Shown: positions 7,020-13,037, counted from the stretch's first letter. The stretch: 13,038 nucleotides of DNA from WHSM01 sp050701635 (GCA_050701635.1 JBOGDF010000143.1:1-13038); one strand, 5' to 3'. A program made the numbers and translations. Notes: generated by a model not told the origin, from the sequence alone.

Positions 7020-8201
7020 TCAGCCGGCCGGAGGTACGGCCACCGGCACTTCGACGGAGAGCCGGAAGCGGTCGCGGCCGTACCGCTGGTGGGCGCGTCC
7101 GCCGAGCTCGTGGGCGCGGTCGGCGAGCCCGGTCAGGCCGGTGCCGCCCGCCGACGGTGCCGGCGCGGCGCCGTCGTTGACGATCTCCATGCGTACCAGG
7201 CCGGCGGCGGCCGAACCGTTCAGCCAGCACCGCTGCGCGTGGCTGTGCCGCAGGATGTTCGTGGTCGCTTCGCGTACCACCCAGGCGAGCAGCGCGTTGA
7301 CGGGGCCGGGCAGCGACGGCAGGTGCAGCCGGGTGTTGACCTGGATGCCACCGGCCTCCAGCAGCGCCACCGCGCCGTCCAGCTCCGCGTCGAGGGAGAT
7401 CCGGTGCTCGGCGCGTGCGATGGCACGGACCTCCTCCTGGGTACGCCGCGCGATCCCGGTGATCTCCCGTACCTCCGCGAGCGCGGCGGAGTGGTCGGCC
7501 GGCACCAGCCGCAGCGCCAGATCGCCCTTGAGCGCGATCGCGGACAGGCTCTGACCCAGCAGGTCGTGCAGGTCCCGCGACATCCGCTGGCGCTCGCCGC
7601 TGACCGCCGCCGTCGCCAGCTCGGCGCGGGTGTCGAACAGGGCGCTGATCTGTTTCACCAGCAGCGCGGACCCGTACAGCGCGACGACGCCGAAGCCGAA
7701 CGCAATGGTGTTGAACGCGATCATCGAGACCACGTCAAAAACGCCTCCACCGGCGGCGGCGGTGGCGTACCCGGCGACCGCCCCCATCGCGGTCAATGCG
7801 CTCGCGGTCACCGCCACGGCGGCGCGGCGGGGCAGGCACATCACCGCGGAGGTGAGCGGGAACCACAGCGCGGAGATCCAGTTGACGCTGAACCACCACC
7901 ACGGCACCAGCGCCAGCAGCGTCAGCGCCAGCAGGCTGACCGGCCAGCCCGCGGGGCGTACGCCGCGGGCCGCGGCGAGGCTGTGCCGCAGCTGCAGGCC
8001 CCACAGCATCAGTGCCAGGGAGATCGCGAGCAGCGGACTGTCGCTACGCGGCGGCGGCGCGGGAAGGGAATTCTCCGTGTTCCAGATCGACGCCACCACC
8101 ACTACGGCGACCGGTGTGGTGACCAGTACGGCGAGGAACCACGGCCCACGGCGCACCACCCAGACCGGGATCTCCGCCATCGGTACCGCGAGCCGGGTCA
8201 T
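7020..8201 (-). CDS. Sensor histidine kinase, DesK/NarL-type (HisKA_3 + HATPase)
   Basis: A 393-aa inner-membrane sensor kinase. About five to six hydrophobic segments fill residues 19-182, including LAVLVTTPVAVVVVAS and the PWWWF region. The dimerisation box ERQRMSRDLHDLLGQSLSAI carries the phospho-acceptor His212. The HATPase domain has an N-box REATTNILRHS (Asn315), IVNDG and the GTGLTGLADR G-box, so all catalytic parts are present. The start ATG (8199-8201) overlaps the stop of the upstream gene as ATGA, giving translational coupling. The signal is unknown; with almost no extracellular loop it probably senses within the membrane, like DesK. No response regulator follows on this strand. 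The likely partner is the divergent regulator at 9646. Confidence 0.93.
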   Translation of the reverse strand: MTRLAVPMAEIPVWVVRRGPWFLAVLVTTPVAVVVVASIWNTENSLPAPPPRSDSPLLAISLALMLWGLQLRHSLAAARGVRPAGWPVSLLALTLLALVPWWWFSVNWISALWFPLTSAVMCLPRRAAVAVTASALTAMGAVAGYATAAAGGGVFDVVSMIAFNTIAFGFGVVALYGSALLVKQISALFDTRAELATAAVSGERQRMSRDLHDLLGQSLSAIALKGDLALRLVPADHSAALAEVREITGIARRTQEEVRAIARAEHRISLDAELDGAVALLEAGGIQVNTRLHLPSLPGPVNALLAWVVREATTNILRHSHAQRCWLNGSAAAGLVRMEIVNDGAAPAPSAGGTGLTGLADRAHELGGRAHQRYGRDRFRLSVEVPVAVPPAG

Positions 8202-9157
8202 CGCGTACCGCCGGGAGCGCGGGCGGCGTACCGGAAGCTGCCGTCCCGCTGGCTGATCGTGACCACCGTGCCCCGCGCGGGTGGATCGACCAGCAGCGCG
8301 GCGACCACGTCGCGCAGCGAACTCCGTACCGCCTCGTCGTCAGCGGCGTCGGAAGCGTCCACCGTGGCGTCGATGCCGGCGGCGGCCAGCAGCGACCGTG
8401 CGGTGGCCAGCTCCGAGCGCAGCGAGCCGCGCGAGAACTCGGCGATGACGCGGCGGGCGTCCGCCAGAGTGGCGCGGGCGTCCGTGGTGAGCCGTTCGAT
8501 CGTCGCGGCGGCGGTGTCCGGCTCCTCGCGCAGCTGGCCCGCCGCCCGCTCGCCGTCGGCGGCGATCGCCGTGAGGGAGCCGCCCAGCGCGCGGCGCAGC
8601 TCGCCCTCCGTACGGTCACGTTCGGAGGCCACGGCACGCTCCGCGAGCGCGGTACGCGCCACTCGCAGCCGGCGCATCACCCCCGCCAGCCATACCACGG
8701 AGAACACCGTCGAGACCTGCCAGACCAGCGAGAACCAGCTCCACAGCGCCATCCCCATGCCATCGCCGGCGAGCAGGTCCCAGACGGATGGGGCGGTGAT
8801 CCCGAGCGCCACGATCAGCAGCGACAGCGGCACCCGCAGGACGATCAGCGCGGACACGCCGAAGGGGACGAAAAGGACCCAGGCGTCGGTCAGCACGCGG
8901 CACAGCGCCACCGCGGCCGTCGCCGTCGCCAGCACCCAGCCGGCGTACCGCATCTTTGTCCCGCGCACCGTGTGCAGCACCAGCAGCAGGAAGCCGGGCA
9001 GCACGCACGCGGTGATCGCGCCCACCACGAGCATCGCCCGTACGCCGCGGAGCTGGCCGACGAAGATCACCTCGATCACCGGGATCACGGCGCTGAACAC
9101 CACGACGCCGACGGCGGCGCGGCGGGTGGGGTCGCTTCCCGGGGATGATGGCGCCAC
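8198..9157 (-). CDS. Membrane histidine-kinase-like protein lacking catalytic residues (pseudokinase)
   Basis: The GTG at 9157 (319 aa) is chosen because longer starts (9220, 9295) would code through the operator-like repeat at 9207-9248 and add a polar leader before the first membrane helix. Residues 10-150 hold about five hydrophobic segments (VGVVVFSAVIPVIEVIFVGQ, the PGFLLLVLHTV region). A HisKA_3-like helix follows, ERDRTEGELRRALGGSLTAI, but the position of the phosphorylated His is Arg188. The N-box equivalent reads LRDVVAALLVDPPA with no Asn, and the protein ends before any G-box, so neither autophosphorylation nor ATP binding is expected. The frame is intact and overlaps the active kinase by 4 nt, which argues for a retained role, for example as a heterodimer partner or sensor subunit. 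A decaying paralogue is the alternative. Confidence 0.82.
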   Translation of the reverse strand: MAPSSPGSDPTRRAAVGVVVFSAVIPVIEVIFVGQLRGVRAMLVVGAITACVLPGFLLLVLHTVRGTKMRYAGWVLATATAAVALCRVLTDAWVLFVPFGVSALIVLRVPLSLLIVALGITAPSVWDLLAGDGMGMALWSWFSLVWQVSTVFSVVWLAGVMRRLRVARTALAERAVASERDRTEGELRRALGGSLTAIAADGERAAGQLREEPDTAAATIERLTTDARATLADARRVIAEFSRGSLRSELATARSLLAAAGIDATVDASDAADDEAVRSSLRDVVAALLVDPPARGTVVTISQRDGSFRYAARAPGGTR

Positions 9158-9206
9158 CCGGGCAGTATCGCAGCGACGTCCGCCCGGCGAGGCGCGACGG
9201 CGTACC

Positions 9207-9248
9207 GATGACAACGTCATGGCGTACGCGATGACTTCGGTATCTGCC
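9207..9248 (+). promoter_or_regulatory. Two-part operator/promoter element, copy 1 (kinase/chimera divergent region)
   Basis: GATGACAACGTCAT (9207-9220) contains the inverted repeat ATGAC-AAC-GTCAT. It is followed, 25 bp from its first base, by TGACTTCGGTATCTGCC (9232-9248); GATGAC itself recurs at 9230-9235. The same arrangement occurs at 10317-10358. The element lies between the minus-strand sensor pair and the plus-strand chimera/response-regulator unit, 67 nt before the ATG at 9316. I infer it is bound by the NarL-type regulator at 9646. Confidence 0.6.
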
Positions 9249-9315
9249 ACGGGAGGGTTCCCACATGCCAGGCTGGGCAGGAAACGGGGGCACACGGACC
9301 TACGGGAGAACCGCC

Positions 9316-9387
9316 ATGCGCAAGGTCATCGTCGCCAGCTTCGTCTCGCTCGACGGGTGCTTCGAAGGCCCCGGCAACAACGTGATG
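9316..9387 (+). pseudogene. RibD/DHFR-like gene, 5' fragment (first 24 codons)
   Basis: An ATG at 9316 with GGGAG (9304-9308) 7 nt upstream begins MRKVIVASFVSLDGCFEGPG, the recognisable first strand and loop of the RibD C-terminal/dihydrofolate-reductase-like family (consensus MRKVxxxxFVSLDGxxxxPG). Those proteins are usually about 180-200 aa, but here similarity ends after GNNVM and histidine-kinase sequence takes over in the same frame. Promoter, SD and start are intact, so a short chimeric peptide may still be made. It cannot be a functional reductase. Confidence 0.65.
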
Positions 9388-9649
9388 GCGGTACGCGAAG
9401 CCACCACCAACATCCTGCGGCACAGCCGTGCCCAGCGGTGCTGGCTGATCGGCACCCCAGCGGCAGGGCGTACTGCGGCTGCAGATCGTCAACGACGGGC
9501 CGCCGCCCGGTGAGTCGACTGGCGGTACGGGGCTCGCCGGCCTCGCCGACCGGGCCCGCGGCGTCGGCGGGCAGGTACGCCGCCGCCACGACCGCGGCCG
9601 GTTCCAGTTGACCGTGGAGGTCCCCACCAACCCGCAGGAGGTCGGATGA
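9388..9649 (+). pseudogene. Histidine kinase 3' fragment (N-box to C-terminus), frameshifted
   Basis: Continuing from the DHFR fragment, the sequence reads VREATTNILRHSRAQRCWL, nearly identical to the N-box of the intact kinase at 7020-8201. After GTPAAG the frame breaks at a GGG run (about 9466-9468). Removing one G restores VLRLQIVNDGPPPGESTGG, then the GTGLAGLADRA G-box and QLTVEVPTNPQEVG to a TGA at 9647-9649. The stop overlaps the response regulator start as ATGA, showing that a complete kinase-regulator operon once stood here. The membrane domain and His box are gone. It is a relic whose transcription may still carry the regulator gene. Confidence 0.82.
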
Positions 9650-10251
9650 TCCGGGTACTGATCGCCGAGGACATGCACCTGATCCGCAGCGCGCTGGTCG
9701 CCCTGCTCTCGCTGGAGACCGACATCGACGTGGTCGCGGAGCTGTCCCGGGGCGACGAGGTGGTCGACGCGGCGCTGCGTACCCGGCCGGACGTGGCCGT
9801 ACTCGACATCGACATGCCCGGCACCGACGGCCTCACCGTCGCCGAGCAGTTGCGCGAGCGGCTCCCGGAGTGCCGCGCGCTGATCTTGACTGGGCTCAGC
9901 CAGCCCGGCAACCTGCTGCGGGCGCTGCGCGCGCACGCCCATGGGTTCATCGTCAAGGACAAGCCCGCCGACCGGCTGCTCGACGGCGTACGCCGGATCG
10001 CCCGCGGGGAACACGTCATCGATCCCGAGCTGGTCGCCGCCGCGATGCAGACCGGCAGCAGCCCGCTGACCGTACGGGAGACCGACGTACTGCGCGCCGC
10101 CGACTCGGGCAACTCCACCGACGAGATCGCCGCCCAGCTGTTCCTGTCGCCGGCGACTGTACGCAACTACCTGTCGAACGCGATCAGCAAGACCGGCGCC
10201 CGCAACCGCATCGACGCGATCCGGATCGCCCGCAACGCCGGCTGGCTCTGA
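9646..10251 (+). CDS. NarL/DesR-type response regulator
   Basis: A 201-aa protein, complete in length. The receiver domain (1-120) has the acidic pocket AEDMH (Glu8, Asp9), the phospho-acceptor Asp54 in VLDIDMPG, Thr82 in LILTGLS and Lys104 in VKDKPAD. The LuxR-type helix-turn-helix is at about 137-201: LTVRETDVLRAADSGNSTDE, then AAQLFLSPATVRNYLSNAIS. The SD AGGAGG (9636-9641) lies just before the ATG, which overlaps the stop of the kinase relic. It is predicted to be phosphorylated by the divergent kinase (7020-8201), because its own operon kinase is destroyed. Two copies of a two-part repeat flank this gene, and I infer they are its binding sites, giving autoregulation plus control of the downstream operon. 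Confidence 0.93.
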   Translation: MIRVLIAEDMHLIRSALVALLSLETDIDVVAELSRGDEVVDAALRTRPDVAVLDIDMPGTDGLTVAEQLRERLPECRALILTGLSQPGNLLRALRAHAHGFIVKDKPADRLLDGVRRIARGEHVIDPELVAAAMQTGSSPLTVRETDVLRAADSGNSTDEIAAQLFLSPATVRNYLSNAISKTGARNRIDAIRIARNAGWL

Positions 10252-10282
10252 CCGCCGGCACCGGGGCGCTGCGGCTCCCGCA

Positions 10283-10299
10283 CCGGGCCGCCTGCCCGG
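10283..10299 (+). terminator. Short GC hairpin after the response regulator
   Basis: CCGGGC (10283-10288) and GCCCGG (10294-10299) form a 6-bp stem with a 5-nt loop, 32 nt after the regulator stop and just before the second operator copy. It could separate the two transcripts. It is short and has no T-tract. Confidence 0.3.
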
Positions 10300-10316
10300 C
10301 CTTCCGCCGGCGGGGC

Positions 10317-10358
10317 GATGACAAACGTCATCACAGGCCGGTGACTTCGAGATCTGCC
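10317..10358 (+). promoter_or_regulatory. Two-part operator/promoter element, copy 2 (SRPBCC-cupin-DUF998 operon)
   Basis: GATGACAAACGTCAT (10317-10331) contains ATGAC-AAAC-GTCAT. It is followed, again 25 bp from its first base, by TGACTTCGAGATCTGCC (10342-10358), which matches copy 1 at 15 of 17 positions. One extra base inside the inverted repeat is offset by one fewer in the spacer, so the overall geometry is kept. The element ends 65 nt before the ATG at 10424. Confidence 0.62.
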
Positions 10359-10423
10359 CCGCGCGGGCTGTCGCGACCAGGCTCGTTGACGTACGGGCAC
10401 CGACAGCACCCGCAGGAGAAATC

Positions 10424-10873
10424 ATGAGCGACATCCGCACGATCGAGATCACCCGGACGTACGACGCGCCCAGCGACGCGGTGTACCGGGCCTGGACCGA
10501 GCCCGAGCAGTTCACCCACTGGTTCGGCGCGCCGCTGGACACCATCGCGATGGACGTGCGGCCGGGCGGCACCTGGAAGGCCACCCTGTCGTACGAAGGC
10601 GCCGAGATCCCGTTCCACGGGGTCTACCTGGACGTGGACGCGCCGCGGCGGCTGGTGTTCACGCTGGTCGACCCGAACGACCCGGAGTTCGCCAGCCGGC
10701 AGGCGGAGGGCACCGACGAGGAGGCGGTCACGCTGGACTTCGCCGAGGCGGACGGGAAGACCACGCTGACCTTCCGGCAGCGGGGCTCACTCCCGGAGGA
10801 GGAGCTGGCGCAGGCCCGCGAAGGCTGGGTCGCCTGGCTCGACGCCCTCGGCCAGCACCTCACGACCCGCTAG
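10424..10873 (+). CDS. SRPBCC/AHSA1-family protein
   Basis: A 149-aa protein with AGGAG (10414-10418) 5 nt before the ATG. It has the START/SRPBCC layout of AHSA1 (Aha1/CalC-like) proteins: an opening strand IEITRTYDAPSDAVYRAWTE, the family signature EQFTHWFGAP, a PGGTWKATL strand, VFTLVDP, LDFAEADGKTTLTFRQRG and a long C-terminal helix (EGWVAWLDALGQHL). Such proteins form a helix-grip pocket for hydrophobic ligands and are cytosolic. Bacterial members are often found beside regulators and may bind or modify small molecules; the ligand here is not evident. It is the first gene of a three-gene operon behind operator copy 2, with the next start 21 nt downstream. Confidence 0.9.
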   Translation: MSDIRTIEITRTYDAPSDAVYRAWTEPEQFTHWFGAPLDTIAMDVRPGGTWKATLSYEGAEIPFHGVYLDVDAPRRLVFTLVDPNDPEFASRQAEGTDEEAVTLDFAEADGKTTLTFRQRGSLPEEELAQAREGWVAWLDALGQHLTTR

Positions 10874-10894
10874 CCCGGAACCGGGGAGCCACCG

Positions 10895-11464
10895 ATGGCC
10901 ACCGCCGGTGACGTACTGCGGCAGGGGGACACCGACACCCTGCGGTTCCTACGCACCAGCGCCGACACCAAGGGCGCGTACGTCGACGTCGACGTCAGCT
11001 ACGGCCCGATGACCGACTTGCGGCCGCCGCTGCACTACCACCCGTACCAGGACGAGCACTTCCGCGTCCTCGACGGCGAACTGTCCGTGGTGGTCGACGA
11101 CCGGCACCACACGCTGACCGCCGGCGACGAGCTGACGGTCACCCGAGGACAGCGGCACTCGATGTGGAACTCCGGCCCGACCCGGGTCCGGTTCCGGTGG
11201 CAGACCACGCCCGCGCTGCGTACCGAAGCCATGTTCGAGACGTTCTGGGGGCTGGTCGAGGCGGGACGGGCGGGCCGGCACGGTCAGCCGCGGCCGCCGC
11301 TGCTGCAGTCACTGCTGCTGATCTGGACGTACCGCAACGAATGGCGCCCGTGCGCGCCGCCGCCGGCGATCGCGCTGCCGCTGAGCGCCGTACTGGCCAT
11401 GCCGGCGCGGCTGCTCGGACACCGTACGCACTATCCACCGCTCAACCCCGGAGGTACCCCGTGA
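10895..11464 (+). CDS. Cupin-domain protein with C-terminal extension
   Basis: A 189-aa protein, start ATG 10895 with GGGGAG (10883-10888) 6 nt upstream. Residues about 15-110 are a single cupin barrel. Motif 1 is LHYHPYQDEHFRVLDGELSV (two His, a Glu and another His as metal ligands) and motif 2 is GDELTVTRGQRHSMWNSG. The C-terminal 70 residues are helical and hydrophobic in part (LLQSLLLIWTY, AIALPLSAVLAMPARLLG), with possible membrane contact. Cupins of this size can be sugar or polyketide isomerases, dioxygenases or metal-dependent sensors, and no substrate can be named. Its TGA overlaps the next gene's GTG (GTGA), so it is translationally coupled to the membrane protein, suggesting a joint role. 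Confidence 0.88.
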   Translation: MATAGDVLRQGDTDTLRFLRTSADTKGAYVDVDVSYGPMTDLRPPLHYHPYQDEHFRVLDGELSVVVDDRHHTLTAGDELTVTRGQRHSMWNSGPTRVRFRWQTTPALRTEAMFETFWGLVEAGRAGRHGQPRPPLLQSLLLIWTYRNEWRPCAPPPAIALPLSAVLAMPARLLGHRTHYPPLNPGGTP

Positions 11465-12150
11465 CAACCCACACCGCCGCCGCCCCCACGGTCGGCGTAC
11501 CACCCGCCACCGGCGCCGACAGGCTGCTCAGAGCCGGTACGTTGGCCGGCCCGCTGTTCATCGTCGTCGCCCTGGTGCAGGCCTTCACCCGGGAAGGCTT
11601 CGACTGGAACCGGCACCCGACCAGCATGCTCGCGCTCGGCGGTCTCGGCTGGATCCAGGTCACCAACTTCGTGGTGGCCGCGGTGCTCTTCTTCGGCTGC
11701 GCCGTGGGCATCAAGCGGGTGCTGCGCGGCGGACCGGCCGGCACCTGGGGACCAATACTGGTCGGTACGTTCGCGGTGGCGCTGTTCATCGCGGGCGTCT
11801 TCCCCACCGACGCCGGCCTCGGCTTCCCGCCCGGCGCCCCCGAAGGGTTCCCGGAGTTCAGCTGGCACGGCATCGTGCACACGATCGGCCCGACGATCGG
11901 CATCAACTCGCTGTTCGTGTCGTACTTCGTCTTCGCCCGCCACTTCTTCCGCACCCGGCAGACCGGATGGGCGCTGGCGTCGATCGCGGTCGGCGTCACC
12001 TGCGTGATCCTCGGGTTTTCGGTCAACCTGACCGGCACCGGCACCCTCGACGACCCGTTCAACTTCCTGCCGCTGTGGTTCGCCATGATGACCGGCTGGA
12101 GCTACCTGTCACTGCTCTGCTGGAAGCTCCGCGCCGAGCCCCGCCACTAG
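11461..12150 (+). CDS. DUF998-like six-helix membrane protein
   Basis: The GTG at 11461 (229 aa) is chosen because GGAGG (11450-11454) sits 6 nt upstream and it overlaps the cupin stop; a longer frame from 11164 would lie inside the cupin gene. There are six hydrophobic segments: LAGPLFIVVALVQAF, QVTNFVVAAVLFFGCAVGI, ILVGTFAVALFIAGVF, IGINSLFVSYFVFA, LASIAVGVTCVILGF and LWFAMMTGWSYLSLLCW. Conserved-looking polar loops sit between them (FDWNRHPTSMLALG, FPTDAGLGFPPGAPEG, WHGIVH). This matches the DUF998 family of actinobacterial integral membrane proteins, whose function is unknown. The paired His in WHGIVH recall haem- or ligand-binding membrane proteins, but that is speculative. It is the last gene of the operon, with its stop inside a CTAG shared with the converging gene. 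Confidence 0.88.
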   Translation: MTTHTAAAPTVGVPPATGADRLLRAGTLAGPLFIVVALVQAFTREGFDWNRHPTSMLALGGLGWIQVTNFVVAAVLFFGCAVGIKRVLRGGPAGTWGPILVGTFAVALFIAGVFPTDAGLGFPPGAPEGFPEFSWHGIVHTIGPTIGINSLFVSYFVFARHFFRTRQTGWALASIAVGVTCVILGFSVNLTGTGTLDDPFNFLPLWFAMMTGWSYLSLLCWKLRAEPRH

Positions 12151-12669
12151 TACATTCCCCGGCCTGACCCCCTCGCGGCGCCGCCCGCACCGGACTCGCG
12201 TACCGGTGTGGGCGGCGTCGTCTTCGCCGGTCCCGGCGCCTTGCGTTCGGCGATCTCGGCCAGCCGGCGCAGCGACTCGATGTTGCGGCGGTGCAGCAGC
12301 AGGTGGGTCAGCCGGATACGCAGCTCCATCATCGGCCCCTCGCTGATGTCCTCGTCGAGCGCGACCAGGGTGCCGCCGTCGCCGGTGGTTTGCGTCCCCG
12401 ACAGGCGTGCGGTCTGATCGGCACCGGGTGTGGTGGAGCCAGAAGTTCAGAGAACGCAGCTTGCCATCCACGTCGATGAGGCTGGCCCTTTCCAGCACCG
12501 ATACGGCGCGTCGATACGGCGGGCATGGCCAGTCCTCCTCACAGGCGAGGCACTGCCGGTGAAACAGGCTGCAGATGTGCAGGGCGAAGTCTTCCCGGGC
12601 CTGCTGTATCGCCTCCGGTGTCGGTGAGCTGTGGCGTGGCGACGGTTTCCTCGGGAACGCCTCACTCAC
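12147..12669 (-). pseudogene. Cys-rich small protein gene, apparently frameshifted
   Basis: The GTG at 12669 overlaps the stop of the 51-codon ORF (GTGA), with a GAGGGG stretch upstream. The first frame gives IQQAREDFALHICSLFHRQC then LACEEDWPCPPYRRAVSVLE and ends its plausible part at SLNFWLHHTR. Its four Cys (CX6CX2CX5C) could bind zinc. From about 12425 this frame turns into Arg-rich low-quality sequence. The neighbouring frame continues sensibly as ADQTARLSGTQTTGDGGTLV, ALDEDISEGPMMELRIRLTH and LLLHRRNIESLRRLAEIAER, to a TAG at 12147. Dropping one G from the CGG-T at the join gives HHTRADQTAR, so a 1-nt insertion, or a sequencing error, is likely. The intact product would be about 173 aa. 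I do not recognise the family. Two separate genes is the alternative. Confidence 0.5.
12179..12217 (+). terminator. 15-bp hairpin between convergent genes
   Basis: CGCCGCCCGCACCGG (12179-12193) pairs with CCGGTGTGGGCGGCG (12203-12217) over 15 bp, with one G-U wobble and a 9-nt loop. It begins 29 nt after the DUF998 stop and is the likely operon terminator. It also lies within the 3' end of the minus-strand gene, which there codes only low-complexity residues. Confidence 0.65.
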
Positions 12670-12821
12670 GCGGTAGTGCCCCTCTGAACCGCATGTAGGG
12701 ACTCCATGAGCGCTTTAGTTGGCGCGGGTGGGTCGGTGAGGGTGACGGTCCTCAGTTGATCTGGAGCTTGTCCGGTGGCGCGTTCGGCTACGAGCATGTG
12801 TCGTCGGCGGGCAGGCATCAT
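12666..12821 (-). CDS. 51-codon hypothetical ORF in a small-protein cassette
   Basis: A short ORF read from the ATGATG at 12821 (MMPARRRHMLVAERATGQ, then TVTLTDPPAPTKALMESL, ending QRGTTA). GAGGAG (minus strand of 12834-12839) lies 12 nt upstream, inside the end of the preceding ORF. Its TGA overlaps the GTG start of the Cys-rich gene by 4 nt, a coupling pattern hard to obtain by chance. Composition is less GC-rich than the operons to the left. The basic N-terminus and the mixed C-terminal half show no recognisable domain, signal peptide or membrane helix. It could be a small regulator, a peptide precursor or a degenerate fragment; function is unknown. Confidence 0.42.
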   Translation of the reverse strand: MMPARRRHMLVAERATGQAPDQLRTVTLTDPPAPTKALMESLHAVQRGTTA

Positions 12822-12827
12822 GATGCG

Positions 12828-13037
12828 TCACAACTCCTCGTCGTGTATCGCTGCGATCTCGACGGAGATCGCTCCAGGCACCAGCGCACGCCCGACCGCT
12901 GGTCGGTGATGTGCTAGTGCCCTGCGCCAGAGATTGGTTGATGAAGTCCGGTGTCCAGGTGGTGCGTCGCAAGGCGGAGGAGGAGCCAATACCGGTGTTG
13001 TATTGGCGACGACGACAACGCCGCGAGGCGCCGGCTG
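12828..13037 (-). CDS. Possible 3' end of an upstream ORF, partial at the window edge
   Basis: On the minus strand one frame stays open from the right edge to a TGA at 12828-12830, six nt before the 51-codon ORF. Its end, ALAHHRPAVGRALVPGAISV then EIAAIHDEEL, looks protein-like and carries the SD for the next gene, suggesting a cassette. A second minus-strand frame is also open here (NTGIGSSSALRRTTW, then PDFINQSLAQG), so the true coding frame of the outer 120 bp is unclear. No start lies in the window for the first frame and no family is recognised. Confidence 0.25.
   Translation of the reverse strand, partial: QPAPRGVVVVANTTPVLAPPPPCDAPPGHRTSSTNLWRRALAHHRPAVGRALVPGAISVEIAAIHDEEL
12853..12872. 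repeat. 8-bp inverted repeat hairpin
   Basis: GCGATCTC-GACG-GAGATCGC forms a perfect 8-bp stem with a 4-nt loop. Just beyond it, CCGACC (12892-12897) and GGTCGG (12901-12906) form a second stem with a 3-nt loop. They lie within the weakly supported partial ORF and may instead be regulatory or mobile-element sequence. Confidence 0.4.
12986..13006. repeat. 7-bp inverted repeat near the right edge
   Basis: CCAATAC (12986-12992) and GTATTGG (13000-13006) flank CGGTGTT. The AT-containing palindrome stands out in GC-rich DNA and could be a protein-binding site or part of a mobile-element end. Its context beyond the window is not visible. Confidence 0.35.

Noticed and set aside
9158..9295. N-terminal extension of the pseudokinase to 9295
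   Set aside because: It would translate through the duplicated operator element and adds an unconserved-looking leader before the first membrane segment.
7089..9611. 840-codon plus-strand frame across the kinase pair
   Set aside because: It lies opposite two well-supported kinase genes and crosses their junction; Arg/Gln/His-rich with no domain.
11164..11460. Longer start for the DUF998 protein
   Set aside because: The extension lies inside the cupin gene in another frame; GTG 11461 has GGAGG at proper spacing.
12715..12972. 85-codon minus-strand frame from a TTG start
   Set aside because: It becomes Arg/Thr/Ser-rich noise across the 51-codon ORF, which has better SD and coupling evidence; only its first 30 codons look protein-like.
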